From NCBI GenBank assembly GCA_029287235.1, contig JARFRM010000002.1, forward strand, positions 1 through 35,460: a DNA stretch of 35,460 nucleotides. Direction: 5' to 3'. A program made the translations under genes and the position numbers. Shown in pieces: positions 1-8,632 of this stretch. The notes under the pieces were generated by a model that worked only from the letters and a program-made list of their open reading frames with translations, did not search any database and had not been told where the DNA came from. This DNA comes from Thermoanaerobaculales bacterium. Its GTDB lineage: Bacteria > Acidobacteriota > Thermoanaerobaculia > Thermoanaerobaculales > Sulfomarinibacteraceae. The first letter of the stretch is position 1, and the number at the start of each line of letters is the position of its first letter.

Positions 1-456
1 CGGCAACGACGGCGCGAAGAGCAGCCCCAGGCTCCCCGATGTGGTGACCAGGCCGAGGCTGAAATTTTCGCGGTAGCCGGCATCGCGAAGCGCCGGATAG
101 AGCAGCGCCCCCATAGCGACAATGGTCACTCCCGACGCGCCGGTGAAGGCGGTGAAGAGGGCGCACGTCACCAACGCGATGACGGCGAGCCCGCCCGGCA
201 TCCAACCGAGCAACGCATCGGAGAGTCGCACGAGCCGATTGGGCGCCCTGCTCTCGCCGAGGACGAAGCCGGCAAAGGTGAAGAGCGGAATGGCGAGCAG
301 TACCGGAGTATCGGCGATGCGATAGACCTCCATCACCACCGCGATCTGATCCACGTCCGCGCGACCGAACGCGAGGACGGCCCCGGCCGCAATGACCGCG
401 AAGAGCGGCGCTCCAAGCAGGGCCAGCGCCAGCAGAAGAAGGCCGGTGAGGATCAC
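1..456 (-). CDS. dctM: TRAP transporter large permease (DctM), N-terminal part
   Basis: The reverse strand from 456 to the left edge is open for 152 codons and reads as the N-terminus of the large membrane subunit of a TRAP transporter, which moves an organic acid or similar ligand with Na+ or H+. Hydrophobic helices are interrupted by TAFTGASGVTIVAMG (about residues 95-109), followed by GSLGLLFAPSLP at the window edge; both are typical of the DctM/SiaM family. The start is a GTG overlapping the dctQ stop in a GTGA four-base overlap, so translation is probably coupled. The frame is open up to the edge and the rest of the gene (about 280 codons expected) lies outside. The substrate cannot be told from sequence. 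Confidence 0.9.
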   Translation of the reverse strand, partial: MILTGLLLLALALLGAPLFAVIAAGAVLAFGRADVDQIAVVMEVYRIADTPVLLAIPLFTFAGFVLGESRAPNRLVRLSDALLGWMPGGLAVIALVTCALFTAFTGASGVTIVAMGALLYPALRDAGYRENFSLGLVTTSGSLGLLFAPSLP

Positions 457-989
457 TCGTCGGCCTTTGCGAAAAAGCTCTGCCGAAGGTGGAAACCGGT
501 CAGCAGGAGATACCGGACGCACAGCATGCCGAAGGCGAGCGGCAAGACCGATGCGGTCAACCAGAGCGGTACCGACGCGAAGGCGATCTCTTCGTAGGCC
601 CGGGCATCCAAGACGAAGCGAAAGGCCTGCCAGGCGAGGAAGCCGGAAACCGATGCGGTGAAGAGATCCGTCACCACCCGGATTCTCGACCGCCAGGGTT
701 CAACAGCGAATCGAGACACCACATCGACATTGATCTGACGATCATCCCGGGCGGCCGCGACCGCGCCGAGGAACCCGACCCACAGAACCAGAGCTCGGAG
801 CAGTGGGTCTCCCCAGATGATGGCCGTGTCGAAAGCATTGCGAGCAACGATCTGCCACGCAGCGAGACCGATCATCACCGCGAGCAGGACCACCAGGAGC
901 GCATCCTCGGCCGCACCGAGCCAGCGGAGGATGCGGCCGAAGATCCCGGCCCCCTCCCAGGTGCGGGCCGCCGGTCGCGACGGATTCAC
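453..989 (-). CDS. dctQ: TRAP transporter small permease (DctQ)
   Basis: A 178-residue membrane protein with four predicted helices (about 29-49, 62-82, 104-126, 141-163) and the family-like stretch LRALVLWVGFLGAVAAARDDRQINVDV. DctQ subunits pair with DctM to form the transport domain of TRAP systems, and the size fits. The gene overlaps dctP upstream by four bases (ATGA) and dctM downstream by four (GTGA), so all three are read from one message. The identification rests on helices, size and position between dctP and dctM. Confidence 0.9.
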   Translation of the reverse strand: MNPSRPAARTWEGAGIFGRILRWLGAAEDALLVVLLAVMIGLAAWQIVARNAFDTAIIWGDPLLRALVLWVGFLGAVAAARDDRQINVDVVSRFAVEPWRSRIRVVTDLFTASVSGFLAWQAFRFVLDARAYEEIAFASVPLWLTASVLPLAFGMLCVRYLLLTGFHLRQSFFAKADE

Positions 990-2011
990 TGGCCTTCCGC
1001 GGCCTCGGTCGGAGCGCCGGCGTCGAGGGCGGCGATCTCAGCCTCGATCCGGGAGAGAAGCTCGCGGTCCAGGCCAAGCTCTTCGACCAAGCGATCCGAG
1101 GACCGTTTGGCGAGCTCCTTCCACTGCCGTTCGGTGTCAGCCGGCGGAGTCAGTGTCACGACTCCCTGCTTTTCGAGGGCGCGCCGCGCACCTTCGTTGT
1201 CCTCTCGCGCTCGTCGGTCGAGGGTTTCGGTCATCCGTCCCAGGACTTCGTCGACCAGCCTCTGATCCTCTACGCTCAAGGAAGACCAGGCGCGATCGGA
1301 GATCACAACGCAGCCGAAGGTGTAGATCACGGGATACTCGATGGCGTACTTGACCTTGGTGAACCACTGGAGGGCGACCGCCGCCACCGGCGGACCGCTG
1401 ACAACATCGACCAGTCCCGTCTGGAGCCCGGTCAACACATCGGCCAGACCCAGCGGCACCGGAGACAGAGATGCCTCTTCCACGAGCACCCGTCCAACCG
1501 GATCGCTCTCGGGGAGCCAGGCCTTGCTGCCTTCGAGATCGGAAAAAGTGGCGGCTTTTTTTGTGGAGTAGATGTAGGCGAACCCGCCTTCGATGAAACC
1601 AAAGGTGTGATACCCCTTGTCATCCAGATCGGCGATGAGCAGGGGATCCGTCCCGGAACGAACGGCATCGACCTGGTCATACGTACTGAAAAGCAGCGGC
1701 AGATTGTAGATCTGGAGGTCCGGGACCACGTGGGAGAAGCTCCCGGCGATGAAGACCCCGCCGTGAAGCTGGCCGATCCTCATCTTGCGGAGCACGGCGC
1801 TGTCATCACCCATGGTGCCGCCGGGATAGAAGCGGAAGGTAACCCGGCCATAGGTTCTTTCGGAAATCTCGTCCGCGGCCTTGCGGGCTTCGGTCATCCA
1901 GAACGAGCCGTCGGGAGCCACGGTGGCGATCTTGAGCTGCACCGCCTCCGCCGCCGGAGACAACGAGCCGAGAAGTGAAACGAGGACGACGACGAGGATG
2001 GATCTTTGCAT
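986..2011 (-). CDS. dctP: TRAP transporter periplasmic substrate-binding protein (DctP/TeaA family)
   Basis: The 341-residue product starts with a Sec signal (MQRSILVVVLVSLLGSLSPAAEA) and continues into a DctP fold: KIATVAPDGSFWMTEARKAADEI, a YPGGTMGDD loop, then the central GLQTGLVDVVSGPPVAAVALQW region where family members bind ligand. It captures the substrate in the periplasm and delivers it to DctQM. The start ATG is preceded by GGAG six bases upstream, and this GGAG contains the stop of the preceding tatT gene. Such proteins beside a TatT lipoprotein belong to the TPAT subclass, in which P binds the T component. The ligand is unknown; a hydrophobic ligand was proposed for the Treponema system. 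Confidence 0.92.
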   Translation of the reverse strand: MQRSILVVVLVSLLGSLSPAAEAVQLKIATVAPDGSFWMTEARKAADEISERTYGRVTFRFYPGGTMGDDSAVLRKMRIGQLHGGVFIAGSFSHVVPDLQIYNLPLLFSTYDQVDAVRSGTDPLLIADLDDKGYHTFGFIEGGFAYIYSTKKAATFSDLEGSKAWLPESDPVGRVLVEEASLSPVPLGLADVLTGLQTGLVDVVSGPPVAAVALQWFTKVKYAIEYPVIYTFGCVVISDRAWSSLSVEDQRLVDEVLGRMTETLDRRAREDNEGARRALEKQGVVTLTPPADTERQWKELAKRSSDRLVEELGLDRELLSRIEAEIAALDAGAPTEAAEGQ

Positions 2012-2014
2012 AGA

Positions 2015-2896
2015 CTACTCCGCGAAGTATTCGTCGGATTCGGCCAGGAGGATTCGCGCCTGCGCCTGGGCCATTGAGTTGAGAAGAACGAGACCCGGAA
2101 CATTCGGGTCGGCGTCGATGACCTCCCGCAGGAGGCGATCGTGGAGCTCACGATCAAAGACCAGACGGGCGTACTCTTTGGCAAGCAGAACCTTGGTCAT
2201 GAGGTCCCTGCCCTGAGCCAGCTCGATCGCCCGTTCAAAGTCCTTTCGCCCCTGCTCGGGTTTGCCGCCGAGGGCTGCCGGGATGATGCTGTTGAGCACC
2301 CCGAGATAGGTATAGGCGGCACCGTCGAAATAATCCTCGTCGAGGACGGTGACCCTCAACATGATCGCCTCCACCCGGGCCTTGTCTGCGACCGCCAACC
2401 AGTCGGCGCGATTGACCTGGACCCAGGTCGCCCATGAGGCGCCGGCGGCGAAGAGGGCCGGAACGTGCTTGGCCGTAACACTGTCGATGATCTGTTGGAA
2501 CTCGTCGAACGGAAGCTGCCACGAATCGCATGTGGTTGGTTCTTCCTCACACAGGCCGCGCCAACCATAGCTTCGGCCACGCTCGGCAAGCCGCGAGGCT
2601 CGTTCTCTGTCATCGACAAAACCCGAGGTGTAGCTCGAGTAGAGCTGAGCACCGGCGATGAGCAATCCGGTATTGTCGGGATCTCCGGCGATCATTGCGT
2701 CGACCATGAGCAGGTAGGCCGGCGCTCCCTGACGAACCGTCTCGGGATCGTTGTGATCGAGCACCGCCAGGGTCAAGCCCTCGGTCACCCGCGACGTCAC
2801 GGGGGCAATCACCGTCGAGCAGCCGGTGAACAGGAGGAGACACGCCACCGTTGTCGGAACGGCCACCCGCGGACACCTCAAGCTGGATCGTAGCAC
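2015..2896 (-). CDS. tatT: TRAP-associated TatT (TPAT T-component) lipoprotein
   Basis: The product resembles the TAtT family, the helical TPR-like lipoprotein that binds the P subunit in TPAT transporters (described for Treponema Tp0956/Tp0957). Seen here: an N-terminal signal ending in LLLFTGC, with Cys26 as probable lipidated residue, then an all-helical body with GAPAYLLMVDAMIAGDPDN, YTYLGVLNSIIPAALGGKPEQGRKDFERAIELA and a final VIDADPNVPGLVLLNSMAQAQARILL. I chose the GTG at 2896 (293 residues) because GAGGAG lies seven bases upstream; the frame is open to another GTG at 2929 with a poorer site. A TACAAT box lies on the same strand at 2952-2957. The gene heads the operon to dctPQM. Confidence 0.85.
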   Translation of the reverse strand: MLRSSLRCPRVAVPTTVACLLLFTGCSTVIAPVTSRVTEGLTLAVLDHNDPETVRQGAPAYLLMVDAMIAGDPDNTGLLIAGAQLYSSYTSGFVDDRERASRLAERGRSYGWRGLCEEEPTTCDSWQLPFDEFQQIIDSVTAKHVPALFAAGASWATWVQVNRADWLAVADKARVEAIMLRVTVLDEDYFDGAAYTYLGVLNSIIPAALGGKPEQGRKDFERAIELAQGRDLMTKVLLAKEYARLVFDRELHDRLLREVIDADPNVPGLVLLNSMAQAQARILLAESDEYFAE

Positions 2897-3027
2897 TGGA
2901 GATCTCCTCAGGCCGACTCGAAGGAGCACCGGCCATTTGAAGGATGGTCGAATTGTACCTCAGGTTGCCTTGAGACACCGAGGCCCGCGAGGCCGTTCAA
3001 CCCGACTTTTACCGGAGAGAGACCGAC

Positions 3028-3693
3028 TCAGCCGCCGGAATGGCCGAACCCGCCCTTGAGGGGACCCGATCCGGAACCCGAACGTGTCAAACTCAGGCCG
3101 CCGGTGATTTTGGCGGCCGGCTGGTTGGTGATCACGGTCTTCCCGGTGGACGGATCCTTCATGATCTTCACCTGGACCGCGCGATAACCCCCCGACAACC
3201 GATAGGGTCTACCGGTGTAGATGGTGAGAATCCGAGACACATAGTTGCGAGTCTCGGTGTAGGGGGGAACTCCCCGGTAGCGAGCCACGGCGCCCTCACC
3301 GGCGTTGTAGGCGGCGAGCGCCAGCTGGAGGTTGCCGCGGTAGTGATTCACGAGGCGAGCGAACTCGCGCACCCCGCCCCGGACATTCTGCTCGGGATCG
3401 AACGGGTCGGCGATGCCGAGCCTGTCGGCGGTCGCCGGCATCAACTGCATCAGACCCATGGCCCCCTTGCGGCTGACGGCTCCGGGGTTGTATCCCGATT
3501 CCACCCTTACCAGGGCGTCCACCAGCTTGGGATCGAGTCCGTTTTCGAGACTGACCTCGTGAACGAGCTCGCGCACCCCGGCCGTGGAGAACGTCACCGT
3601 CCCGGCCACCGGAGCAGTCGGCCCGGCCGCCCATACCGCACCCGCCACGACCACAATGACGGCGCAGCTACACAGCAAACGCACAAACGCCAC
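3028..3693 (-). CDS. Lytic transglycosylase (SLT domain) with signal peptide
   Basis: A 221-residue exported protein: signal sequence (residues 1-23), then an SLT/goose-lysozyme-like domain from about 40 to 170. Family motifs are clear: DALVRVESGYNPGAVS with the catalytic Glu65, GAMGLMQLMPATA (about 77-89) and LALAAYNAGEGAVARY. Such enzymes cleave peptidoglycan between MurNAc and GlcNAc to give 1,6-anhydro ends. The C-terminal 50 residues are Gly/Ser-rich and low complexity. The start is GTG at 3693 with no Shine-Dalgarno sequence; an AATAAT box ends six bases before it, which suggests a leaderless message. It is divergent from the uridylyltransferase. Confidence 0.9.
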   Translation of the reverse strand: MAFVRLLCSCAVIVVVAGAVWAAGPTAPVAGTVTFSTAGVRELVHEVSLENGLDPKLVDALVRVESGYNPGAVSRKGAMGLMQLMPATADRLGIADPFDPEQNVRGGVREFARLVNHYRGNLQLALAAYNAGEGAVARYRGVPPYTETRNYVSRILTIYTGRPYRLSGGYRAVQVKIMKDPSTGKTVITNQPAAKITGGLSLTRSGSGSGPLKGGFGHSGG

Positions 3694-3783
3694 GTTACTA
3701 TTATTGCAGATACCGGTTTCTGGAGGCCGTCGGCTTTGTCCCTCACGTCACAAACACCCTTGGATTCTTCATTTTCCAGCAAG

Positions 3784-5145
3784 ATGGACGAGGCTTCTCT
3801 GCCCGCCGCCGCCATCGATGCTTTCCACCTCCACCTCGAGCGGTTTCTCGCCGGTGAGTCCGGCACTCTGGGCGGGGACCGGATCGCACCTGTCGATGAT
3901 CTCGCCGACGCCGAGACCATGGGCGTCACCGGCGGACTCGATCCTCGGATCCTCGATCGCACGGTGGTCATCAAGCTCAACGGCGGCCTCGGCACCGGCA
4001 TGGGTCTCGAATCCGCCAAGTCGGTGATCGAGGTTCGCCCCGGGGCCACCTTTCTCGATCTCGTTGCCCGACAGGTCCTTTCCCTCCGCAGCCGCACCGG
4101 CAGCAGGATCCCGCTGCTCCTGATGAACAGCTTTCGCACTGCGAAAGACAGCTCCGATGCCCTCGAGCCCTACCCCGACCTCTCCGTAGACGGTCTTCCG
4201 CTGGGATTTCTCCAGCACCGGGTGCCCAAGATTCGCGTCGATGACGGTTCGCCCATCAGGTGGGAGGCCGAACCCGAGCTCGAATGGTGCCCTCCGGGGC
4301 ATGGGGATCTCTACACCGCTCTCTCCACCACGAGGGTGCTCGATCGCCTTCTCGACACCGGCTTCGAGTACGCCTTCGTCTCCAACTCGGACAATCTCGG
4401 CGCAGTCCTCGAGCCGAATCTGTTGGCGCACATGGCGCGCGCGGGAGCCGACTTCATGATGGAGGTCGCCGACCGGAGCCCCGCTGACCGTAAGGGCGGA
4501 CACCTGTGTCGGCTCTCCGACGGTCGCCTGGCCTTACGCGAATCGGCCCAGTGCCCTACAGAAGAGGCTGACGAGTTCCAGGACATCAACCGTTATCGAT
4601 ACTTCAACACCAACAACATCTGGCTGTCGCTGCCGGCCCTCGCGAATCTCCTCGAGCGTCACGGGGGATTCTTGCCGATGGACACCATCATCAACCGAAA
4701 GACCGTCGATCCCCGCGACCCCGATTCTCCGGCTGTTGTTCAACTCGAGACCGCCATGGGCTCGGCCATCTCGCTCTTCGACCACGCCATCGCCGTTCGA
4801 GTCCCGCGTCGGCGCTTCTCACCGGTCAAGAACACCGATGATCTTCTGGGAGTTCGATCCGACGCCTTCGAGCTCACCGACGACGGACGAGTCGTCCTCT
4901 CGAAGGAGCGTTCGGCGCCCCCCACGATCCGCCTCGACCCCCGGTACTTCAAGCTCCTCGATGCCTTCGACCGACGATTCCCCGAGGGCCCGCCATCTCT
5001 GGTCCGGTGCACCAGCCTGCGCGTGGAGGGCGACGTCGCCTTCGGTGAGGGCGTCGTGATCGAAGGCGCGGTCGCGATCCGTGGAAGCGAGGAGCCGAGC
5101 CGGGTGCCCGACGGGGCGATTCTCAGGGGTAACCATCGAGCGTGA
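3784..5145 (+). CDS. UTP--glucose-1-phosphate uridylyltransferase, UDPGP (eukaryote-type) family
   Basis: A 453-residue protein of the UDPGP family, which makes UDP-glucose from UTP and glucose-1-phosphate; it is unlike the usual bacterial GalU. Motifs: VIKLNGGLGTGMGLESAKS (about 63-80, nucleotide-binding loop), LMNSFRTAKDS, LQHRVPKI, WCPPGHGDLYTAL, FVSNSDNLGA and YFNTNNIWLSL. A left-handed beta-helix-like tail (VEGDVAFGEGVVIEGAV) ends the protein, as in the family. The frame is open far upstream, but that part overlaps the opposite-strand transglycosylase gene. ATG 3784 is the first methionine before recognisable sequence; its SD is poor, so the start is uncertain by a few codons. It may feed glycogen or exopolysaccharide synthesis. 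A related sugar specificity (UDP-GlcNAc) cannot be excluded. Confidence 0.88.
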   Translation: MDEASLPAAAIDAFHLHLERFLAGESGTLGGDRIAPVDDLADAETMGVTGGLDPRILDRTVVIKLNGGLGTGMGLESAKSVIEVRPGATFLDLVARQVLSLRSRTGSRIPLLLMNSFRTAKDSSDALEPYPDLSVDGLPLGFLQHRVPKIRVDDGSPIRWEAEPELEWCPPGHGDLYTALSTTRVLDRLLDTGFEYAFVSNSDNLGAVLEPNLLAHMARAGADFMMEVADRSPADRKGGHLCRLSDGRLALRESAQCPTEEADEFQDINRYRYFNTNNIWLSLPALANLLERHGGFLPMDTIINRKTVDPRDPDSPAVVQLETAMGSAISLFDHAIAVRVPRRRFSPVKNTDDLLGVRSDAFELTDDGRVVLSKERSAPPTIRLDPRYFKLLDAFDRRFPEGPPSLVRCTSLRVEGDVAFGEGVVIEGAVAIRGSEEPSRVPDGAILRGNHRA

Positions 5146-5247
5146 CCACCTCGACCTTCGAAACGAAACCCTGAAACTGGATTGACAGCTCAGCAACCAT
5201 CTGCCACGCTTTGAATCGGTCAGTATTGCAAAGGAGAACTCCTGATC

Positions 5248-6711
5248 ATGATTTCTCACGCCATCCGAGCTTTCGTTGTCTTGCTGGCCCTCGCCACCGC
5301 GTCTTCGGGCATCACCGGAGAAATCACCCTCTACGCCCCGCAGTTCCCGACCGGGAACTCGGTTTCACTCGACATGCTTGCCAGTCCCCAGGCTCCCAGG
5401 GCTCGAGTCGAGGCCAAGGTCAATTTCAACAAGACCGGACAAGCCGAGATCGAAGTCGAGTACAGAGAGATGAAGCCGGCTGTGCTCTTCGGCGGTGACA
5501 TCACGACATATGTGGTGTGGGCGGTTTCTAAAGACGGGCACGCCGTCAATCTCGGCGAGCTGCCGACCCGAGATTCCAAAGGCTCGGTGCGATATCGAAC
5601 CGGGTTGAAGAGCTTCGCCCTGCTGATCACCGCCGAGCCCTACTACCTTGTGCGGAAGCCGTCCGAGATGGCGATGTTCTACAACGCGAATCCCGCCAGC
5701 AAACGAATCCCATCGGACGATTTCTCATTCACCGATTTTGTGCCGGCAGCGGACCACCAACTCGACAGCATCCTCAACATCGCCTGGGACAGCGACGAGC
5801 CCTTGGAGCTGATCCAGGCCGAGAAAGCCTACGAGATCGCCGAGCGGATCGGCGCCGACAGCTACGCACCGGATCTCTACTCTCAGGCCACGACCACCCT
5901 CGAGCAGGCGAAAGCGCTGGCCGGCGCCGGCAGGAAGCGCAAAACGTCCGCCGATTACGCTCTTCGCTCGGTGGCGATGAGCAACGACGCCATCGGCATC
6001 AGCGAGCGCAAGATCGAGGCCGCCGAGCTCGAGGCCGAGATCGCCGAACGACGGGCGGAAATGGAGAGCCTCGAGGCGCGCGCTCTCGAGGCCGAGACCA
6101 TGCTCACCGAGGCCGAGGGGTTGCTCTCCGAGGCGGGTGAGAAGACCAGGGCCCTGACCGCCGAGCGGGCGCAGCTCGAATCCGGGATGGACGCGCTACG
6201 CACAGAGCGGTCCGCCCTGGTCGCCGAGCAGGCTGCTCTGGTCACCGCGGTGGCCGGCCTCAAGCAGGAGCGAGAGCTTCTCTCCAGCAGGCTCGACGAT
6301 GCGCTTTCTCAGGTGGCGGACACCCGCAACACCGCCCGCGGCACCATCATCAATCTCCCGGACATTCTTTTCGATGTCAGCAAGTCGACCCTCAAGCCCG
6401 AGGCAAGACTGGTGATCGCCAAGCTCGCCGGCATCCTGCTCATCATGGGCGATCTCAACACCCGCATCGAGGGCCACACCGACGCGACCGGCGGCTACGA
6501 CTACAACATGAGCCTGTCCGAGGCGCGAGCCGCATCGGTTCGGGACTTTCTCTTCGACGAGGGCATCGAGATCCGTCGCATGACCGTCAAGGGCTACGGC
6601 CCCGACCGCCCCATCGCCGACAACACCAGTACGGAGGGTCGAGCCAAGAACCGCCGGGTGGAGATCGTCATCGCCGAGGGCACCATCGCCGAGGGGGACG
6701 GTACGAACTGA
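5248..6711 (+). CDS. OmpA-domain envelope protein with central coiled coil
   Basis: A 487-residue exported protein. Residues 1-24 form a signal peptide. Residues 25-180 are a beta-rich domain without a motif I can name. Residues 185-355 are a long charged, Ala/Glu-rich coiled coil (repeated AE.. heptads) preceded by a YAPDLYSQATTTLEQAKAL helix like DUF4398 proteins. Residues 360-480 are an OmpA/MotB peptidoglycan-binding domain with LFDVSKSTLKPEARLVI, IEGHTDATGGYDYNMSLSEARA and VKGYGPDRPIADNTSTEGRAKNRRVEI. It probably tethers the envelope to peptidoglycan. AAGGAG at 5231-5236 serves ATG 5248. It appears monocistronic; a short hairpin follows at 6776-6794. Confidence 0.9.
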   Translation: MISHAIRAFVVLLALATASSGITGEITLYAPQFPTGNSVSLDMLASPQAPRARVEAKVNFNKTGQAEIEVEYREMKPAVLFGGDITTYVVWAVSKDGHAVNLGELPTRDSKGSVRYRTGLKSFALLITAEPYYLVRKPSEMAMFYNANPASKRIPSDDFSFTDFVPAADHQLDSILNIAWDSDEPLELIQAEKAYEIAERIGADSYAPDLYSQATTTLEQAKALAGAGRKRKTSADYALRSVAMSNDAIGISERKIEAAELEAEIAERRAEMESLEARALEAETMLTEAEGLLSEAGEKTRALTAERAQLESGMDALRTERSALVAEQAALVTAVAGLKQERELLSSRLDDALSQVADTRNTARGTIINLPDILFDVSKSTLKPEARLVIAKLAGILLIMGDLNTRIEGHTDATGGYDYNMSLSEARAASVRDFLFDEGIEIRRMTVKGYGPDRPIADNTSTEGRAKNRRVEIVIAEGTIAEGDGTN

Positions 6712-6775
6712 CCGAGACCGGACCCGGAACCGTATCCGCCTCCTAGGCCGTGGCTGCCAGCCGACACCGCTCCGC

Positions 6776-6794
6776 GGCGGTCGAGAGGACCGCC
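6776..6794 (+). terminator. Small hairpin downstream of ompA-type gene
   Basis: GGCGGTC (6776-6782) pairs with GACCGCC (6788-6794) around a five-base loop, 65 bases after the stop codon. There is no T-run, so intrinsic termination is doubtful; it may be an mRNA 3'-end hairpin. Confidence 0.35.
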
Positions 6795-6933
6795 ACACCG
6801 GGGCGTGCCGGGCACGGCATAGTGCAGGTACAAACTCCCGGCGGTCAAACCCGCTGCGTACAATACCGATGCCGGGCAACCCACGGGCAGGGCGATCCGG
6901 TACATCTTTTCCTGCTCGGGAGGAGGCCGCCGC

Positions 6934-6997
6934 TCGCCCGAGCAGCGTGGTCGTAGACCCTCCAATCACCCCCCGCGCGACCACGCTGCTCGGGCGA
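6934..6997. repeat. Perfect 20-bp inverted repeat
   Basis: Positions 6934-6953 (TCGCCCGAGCAGCGTGGTCG) are the exact reverse complement of 6978-6997, with a 24-base spacer. No T-run follows. It could be a strong mRNA or DNA hairpin, a bipartite operator, or a single copy of a dispersed palindromic element; which one cannot be told from a single copy. Confidence 0.85.
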
Positions 6998-7118
6998 TGC
7001 TGGGTCCCCGGGGGCGGCCCAGATGGCTGGGGCCCTTCGAAACGATGGGAGAGCCGCTCGGGGCTCCCCTCACACCCGCCATGTACAATGATCCGACTTT
7101 GCCCTCCGAGGAGATTCA

Positions 7119-8579
7119 ATGACTGATCCCGCACCAACCGACGCGCCGAAAAACCCGCTCAAGGAGATCGTCCAGCCCTTCATCGACCTCGTCCACGCAC
7201 CCCGCGCGCTGTGGGGCGTGAACCTGGCCTACGTGCTCGAGGGAACCGCCTACTTCGGGGTTCTCAGCTATCTCGCCATCTACTTTTCGGACGATGTCTT
7301 CCGCGGGGTCCCCAATCCTGATGTCCCGGCGGGGCTCATGGTCGGGGTCCTGACAGCCGGCATCACGCTTTCCATGTTCTTCCTCGGATTCGTGGCCGAC
7401 AAATTCGGTGTCCGCCGAGCGCTGATCTGGGCGTTCTTCTTCCTGCTCGGAGGTCGGATACTGATCGCGGGAGCTGGCTACACTTTTGAACCGGCGGGAC
7501 TCGGCTCGGCCCTCCACCTCGCGACCATGGCGGGGATCGCGCTCATCGTCATCGGCTACGGCATGTACCAGCCGGCCGCCTACACCGCGGTCAAACAGTT
7601 CACCAATCCGAAGACCGCCGGGATGGCCTTCGCCATGCTCTACGCGCTGATGAACCTCGGCGGCTGGCTGCCGAGCTTCGCCTTCCTGCTCCGCGACGAC
7701 GACTACCTCGGGCTCGGGATCGGCGGCGTCTTCTGGGTCTATGCGGCCTTGACGGTGGCTGCCCTTTTCATCACCATCACATTCCTCAACAAGACCACGG
7801 TCGCGAAGGCCATCGCCGATGCCAAAGCGGAAACCGCCGCGATCAAAGCCGCCGAGAAAGGCGAACAGGCCCCGGTTGAAGTCGACGCGGTCAACGCCGA
7901 CGAAAGCCTGGAAACGAAGGCAGGTCCGGTGGGACTCTGGGCCAACGTCAAGGACTGGTTGGTCAACCACCCGTTCACGGACCCCAAGTTCACCTTCTTC
8001 ATCTTCGCGCTGATCCCGGTGCAGACGCTCTTCGCCTACAACTGGCTTGTGCTGCCGGTCTACATCAACCGGTCCTATACCGGGTGGATCGGCGAGTACT
8101 TCGAGATTGCCGCCAATTTCAACCCGATCCTGATCTTCATCTTCGCGCCCATCGTCGCCGCAGTGACCCAGAAGCGGAAGGTCTACAACATGATGATCGC
8201 AGGAACCTTCATCATGGCTGCGCCGGCGTTCTTCCTGGCCTTCGGGACAAACGGCTATCTGCTCTTCGCCTACCTTCTGATCATGACGATCGGTGAGGCC
8301 ATGTGGCAACCACGATTCCTGCAGTATGCCGCCGAGATTGCCCCCGAGGGACGCACGGGCGTCTACATGGGCGTGGCCCAGTTCCCCTGGTTCCTCACAA
8401 AACTGATCGTTCCGCTCTATTCGGGAACGCTGATCGCGAAATATGTTCCCGCCGAAGGGTTCAAGAACCCCGAGAAGCTGTGGCTGATCTCCGCATGCAT
8501 CGCCATGGCGTCAACGGTCCTGTTGGTCCTCGCCAGGGGCTGGATCGGCAAGGACTTCAAAACCAAAGCCGACGACTGA
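7119..8579 (+). CDS. MFS transporter, POT-like
   Basis: A 486-residue integral membrane protein with about 12 hydrophobic helices split by a charged loop at about 230-275 (AKAIADAKAETAAIKAAEKG). Helix 1 begins VNLAYVLEGTAYFGVLSYLAIYF and the end of helix 2/loop 2-3 reads MFFLGFVADKFGVRRAL, the MFS signature loop. The segment GYGMYQPAAYTAVKQFTNPKTAGMAFAMLYALMNLGGW resembles proton-dependent oligopeptide transporters, but the ExxER motif of true POTs is not obvious; it starts AYVLEGTAYFG instead. Substrate unknown. GAGGAG at 7108-7113 is five bases from ATG 7119. No operon partner. Confidence 0.8.
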   Translation: MTDPAPTDAPKNPLKEIVQPFIDLVHAPRALWGVNLAYVLEGTAYFGVLSYLAIYFSDDVFRGVPNPDVPAGLMVGVLTAGITLSMFFLGFVADKFGVRRALIWAFFFLLGGRILIAGAGYTFEPAGLGSALHLATMAGIALIVIGYGMYQPAAYTAVKQFTNPKTAGMAFAMLYALMNLGGWLPSFAFLLRDDDYLGLGIGGVFWVYAALTVAALFITITFLNKTTVAKAIADAKAETAAIKAAEKGEQAPVEVDAVNADESLETKAGPVGLWANVKDWLVNHPFTDPKFTFFIFALIPVQTLFAYNWLVLPVYINRSYTGWIGEYFEIAANFNPILIFIFAPIVAAVTQKRKVYNMMIAGTFIMAAPAFFLAFGTNGYLLFAYLLIMTIGEAMWQPRFLQYAAEIAPEGRTGVYMGVAQFPWFLTKLIVPLYSGTLIAKYVPAEGFKNPEKLWLISACIAMASTVLLVLARGWIGKDFKTKADD

Positions 8580-8599
8580 GATCGCTCCTTCGACGGCGG

Positions 8600-8628
8600 T
8601 TGACACCAGCCCAAAGGGTTGGTACATT
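8600..8628 (+). promoter_or_regulatory. Sigma-70-type promoter of tRNA-Gly
   Basis: TTGACA at 8600-8605, a 17-base spacer and TACATT at 8623-8628. This places the transcript start near 8635, about 19 bases before the mature tRNA. It is the best consensus promoter in the window. Confidence 0.75.
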
Positions 8629-8632
8629 TCCG

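Larger units (their letters stand above)
6712..7118. other. Intergenic region, 407 bp, with hairpins
   Basis: No convincing gene. The region holds a small hairpin (6776-6794), a perfect 20-bp inverted repeat (6934-6997), GC-rich runs (7001-7020) and, near its end, a TACAAT -10-like box at 7084-7089 and the SD of the MFS gene. Confidence 0.7.

Noticed and set aside
489-1265. 258-codon plus-strand open frame
   Set aside because: Antisense to dctQ and dctP with no start signal or protein-like motif.
3040-3783. Long plus-strand open frame leading into the uridylyltransferase
   Set aside because: It lies antisense to the transglycosylase gene, whose motifs are clear; the translated part has no family resemblance. 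High-GC genes often leave the opposite strand open.
7116-8309. 397-codon minus-strand open frame opposite the MFS gene
   Set aside because: Composition is charged and Gly/Asp-rich, typical of an antisense shadow; the plus frame has 12 membrane helices.
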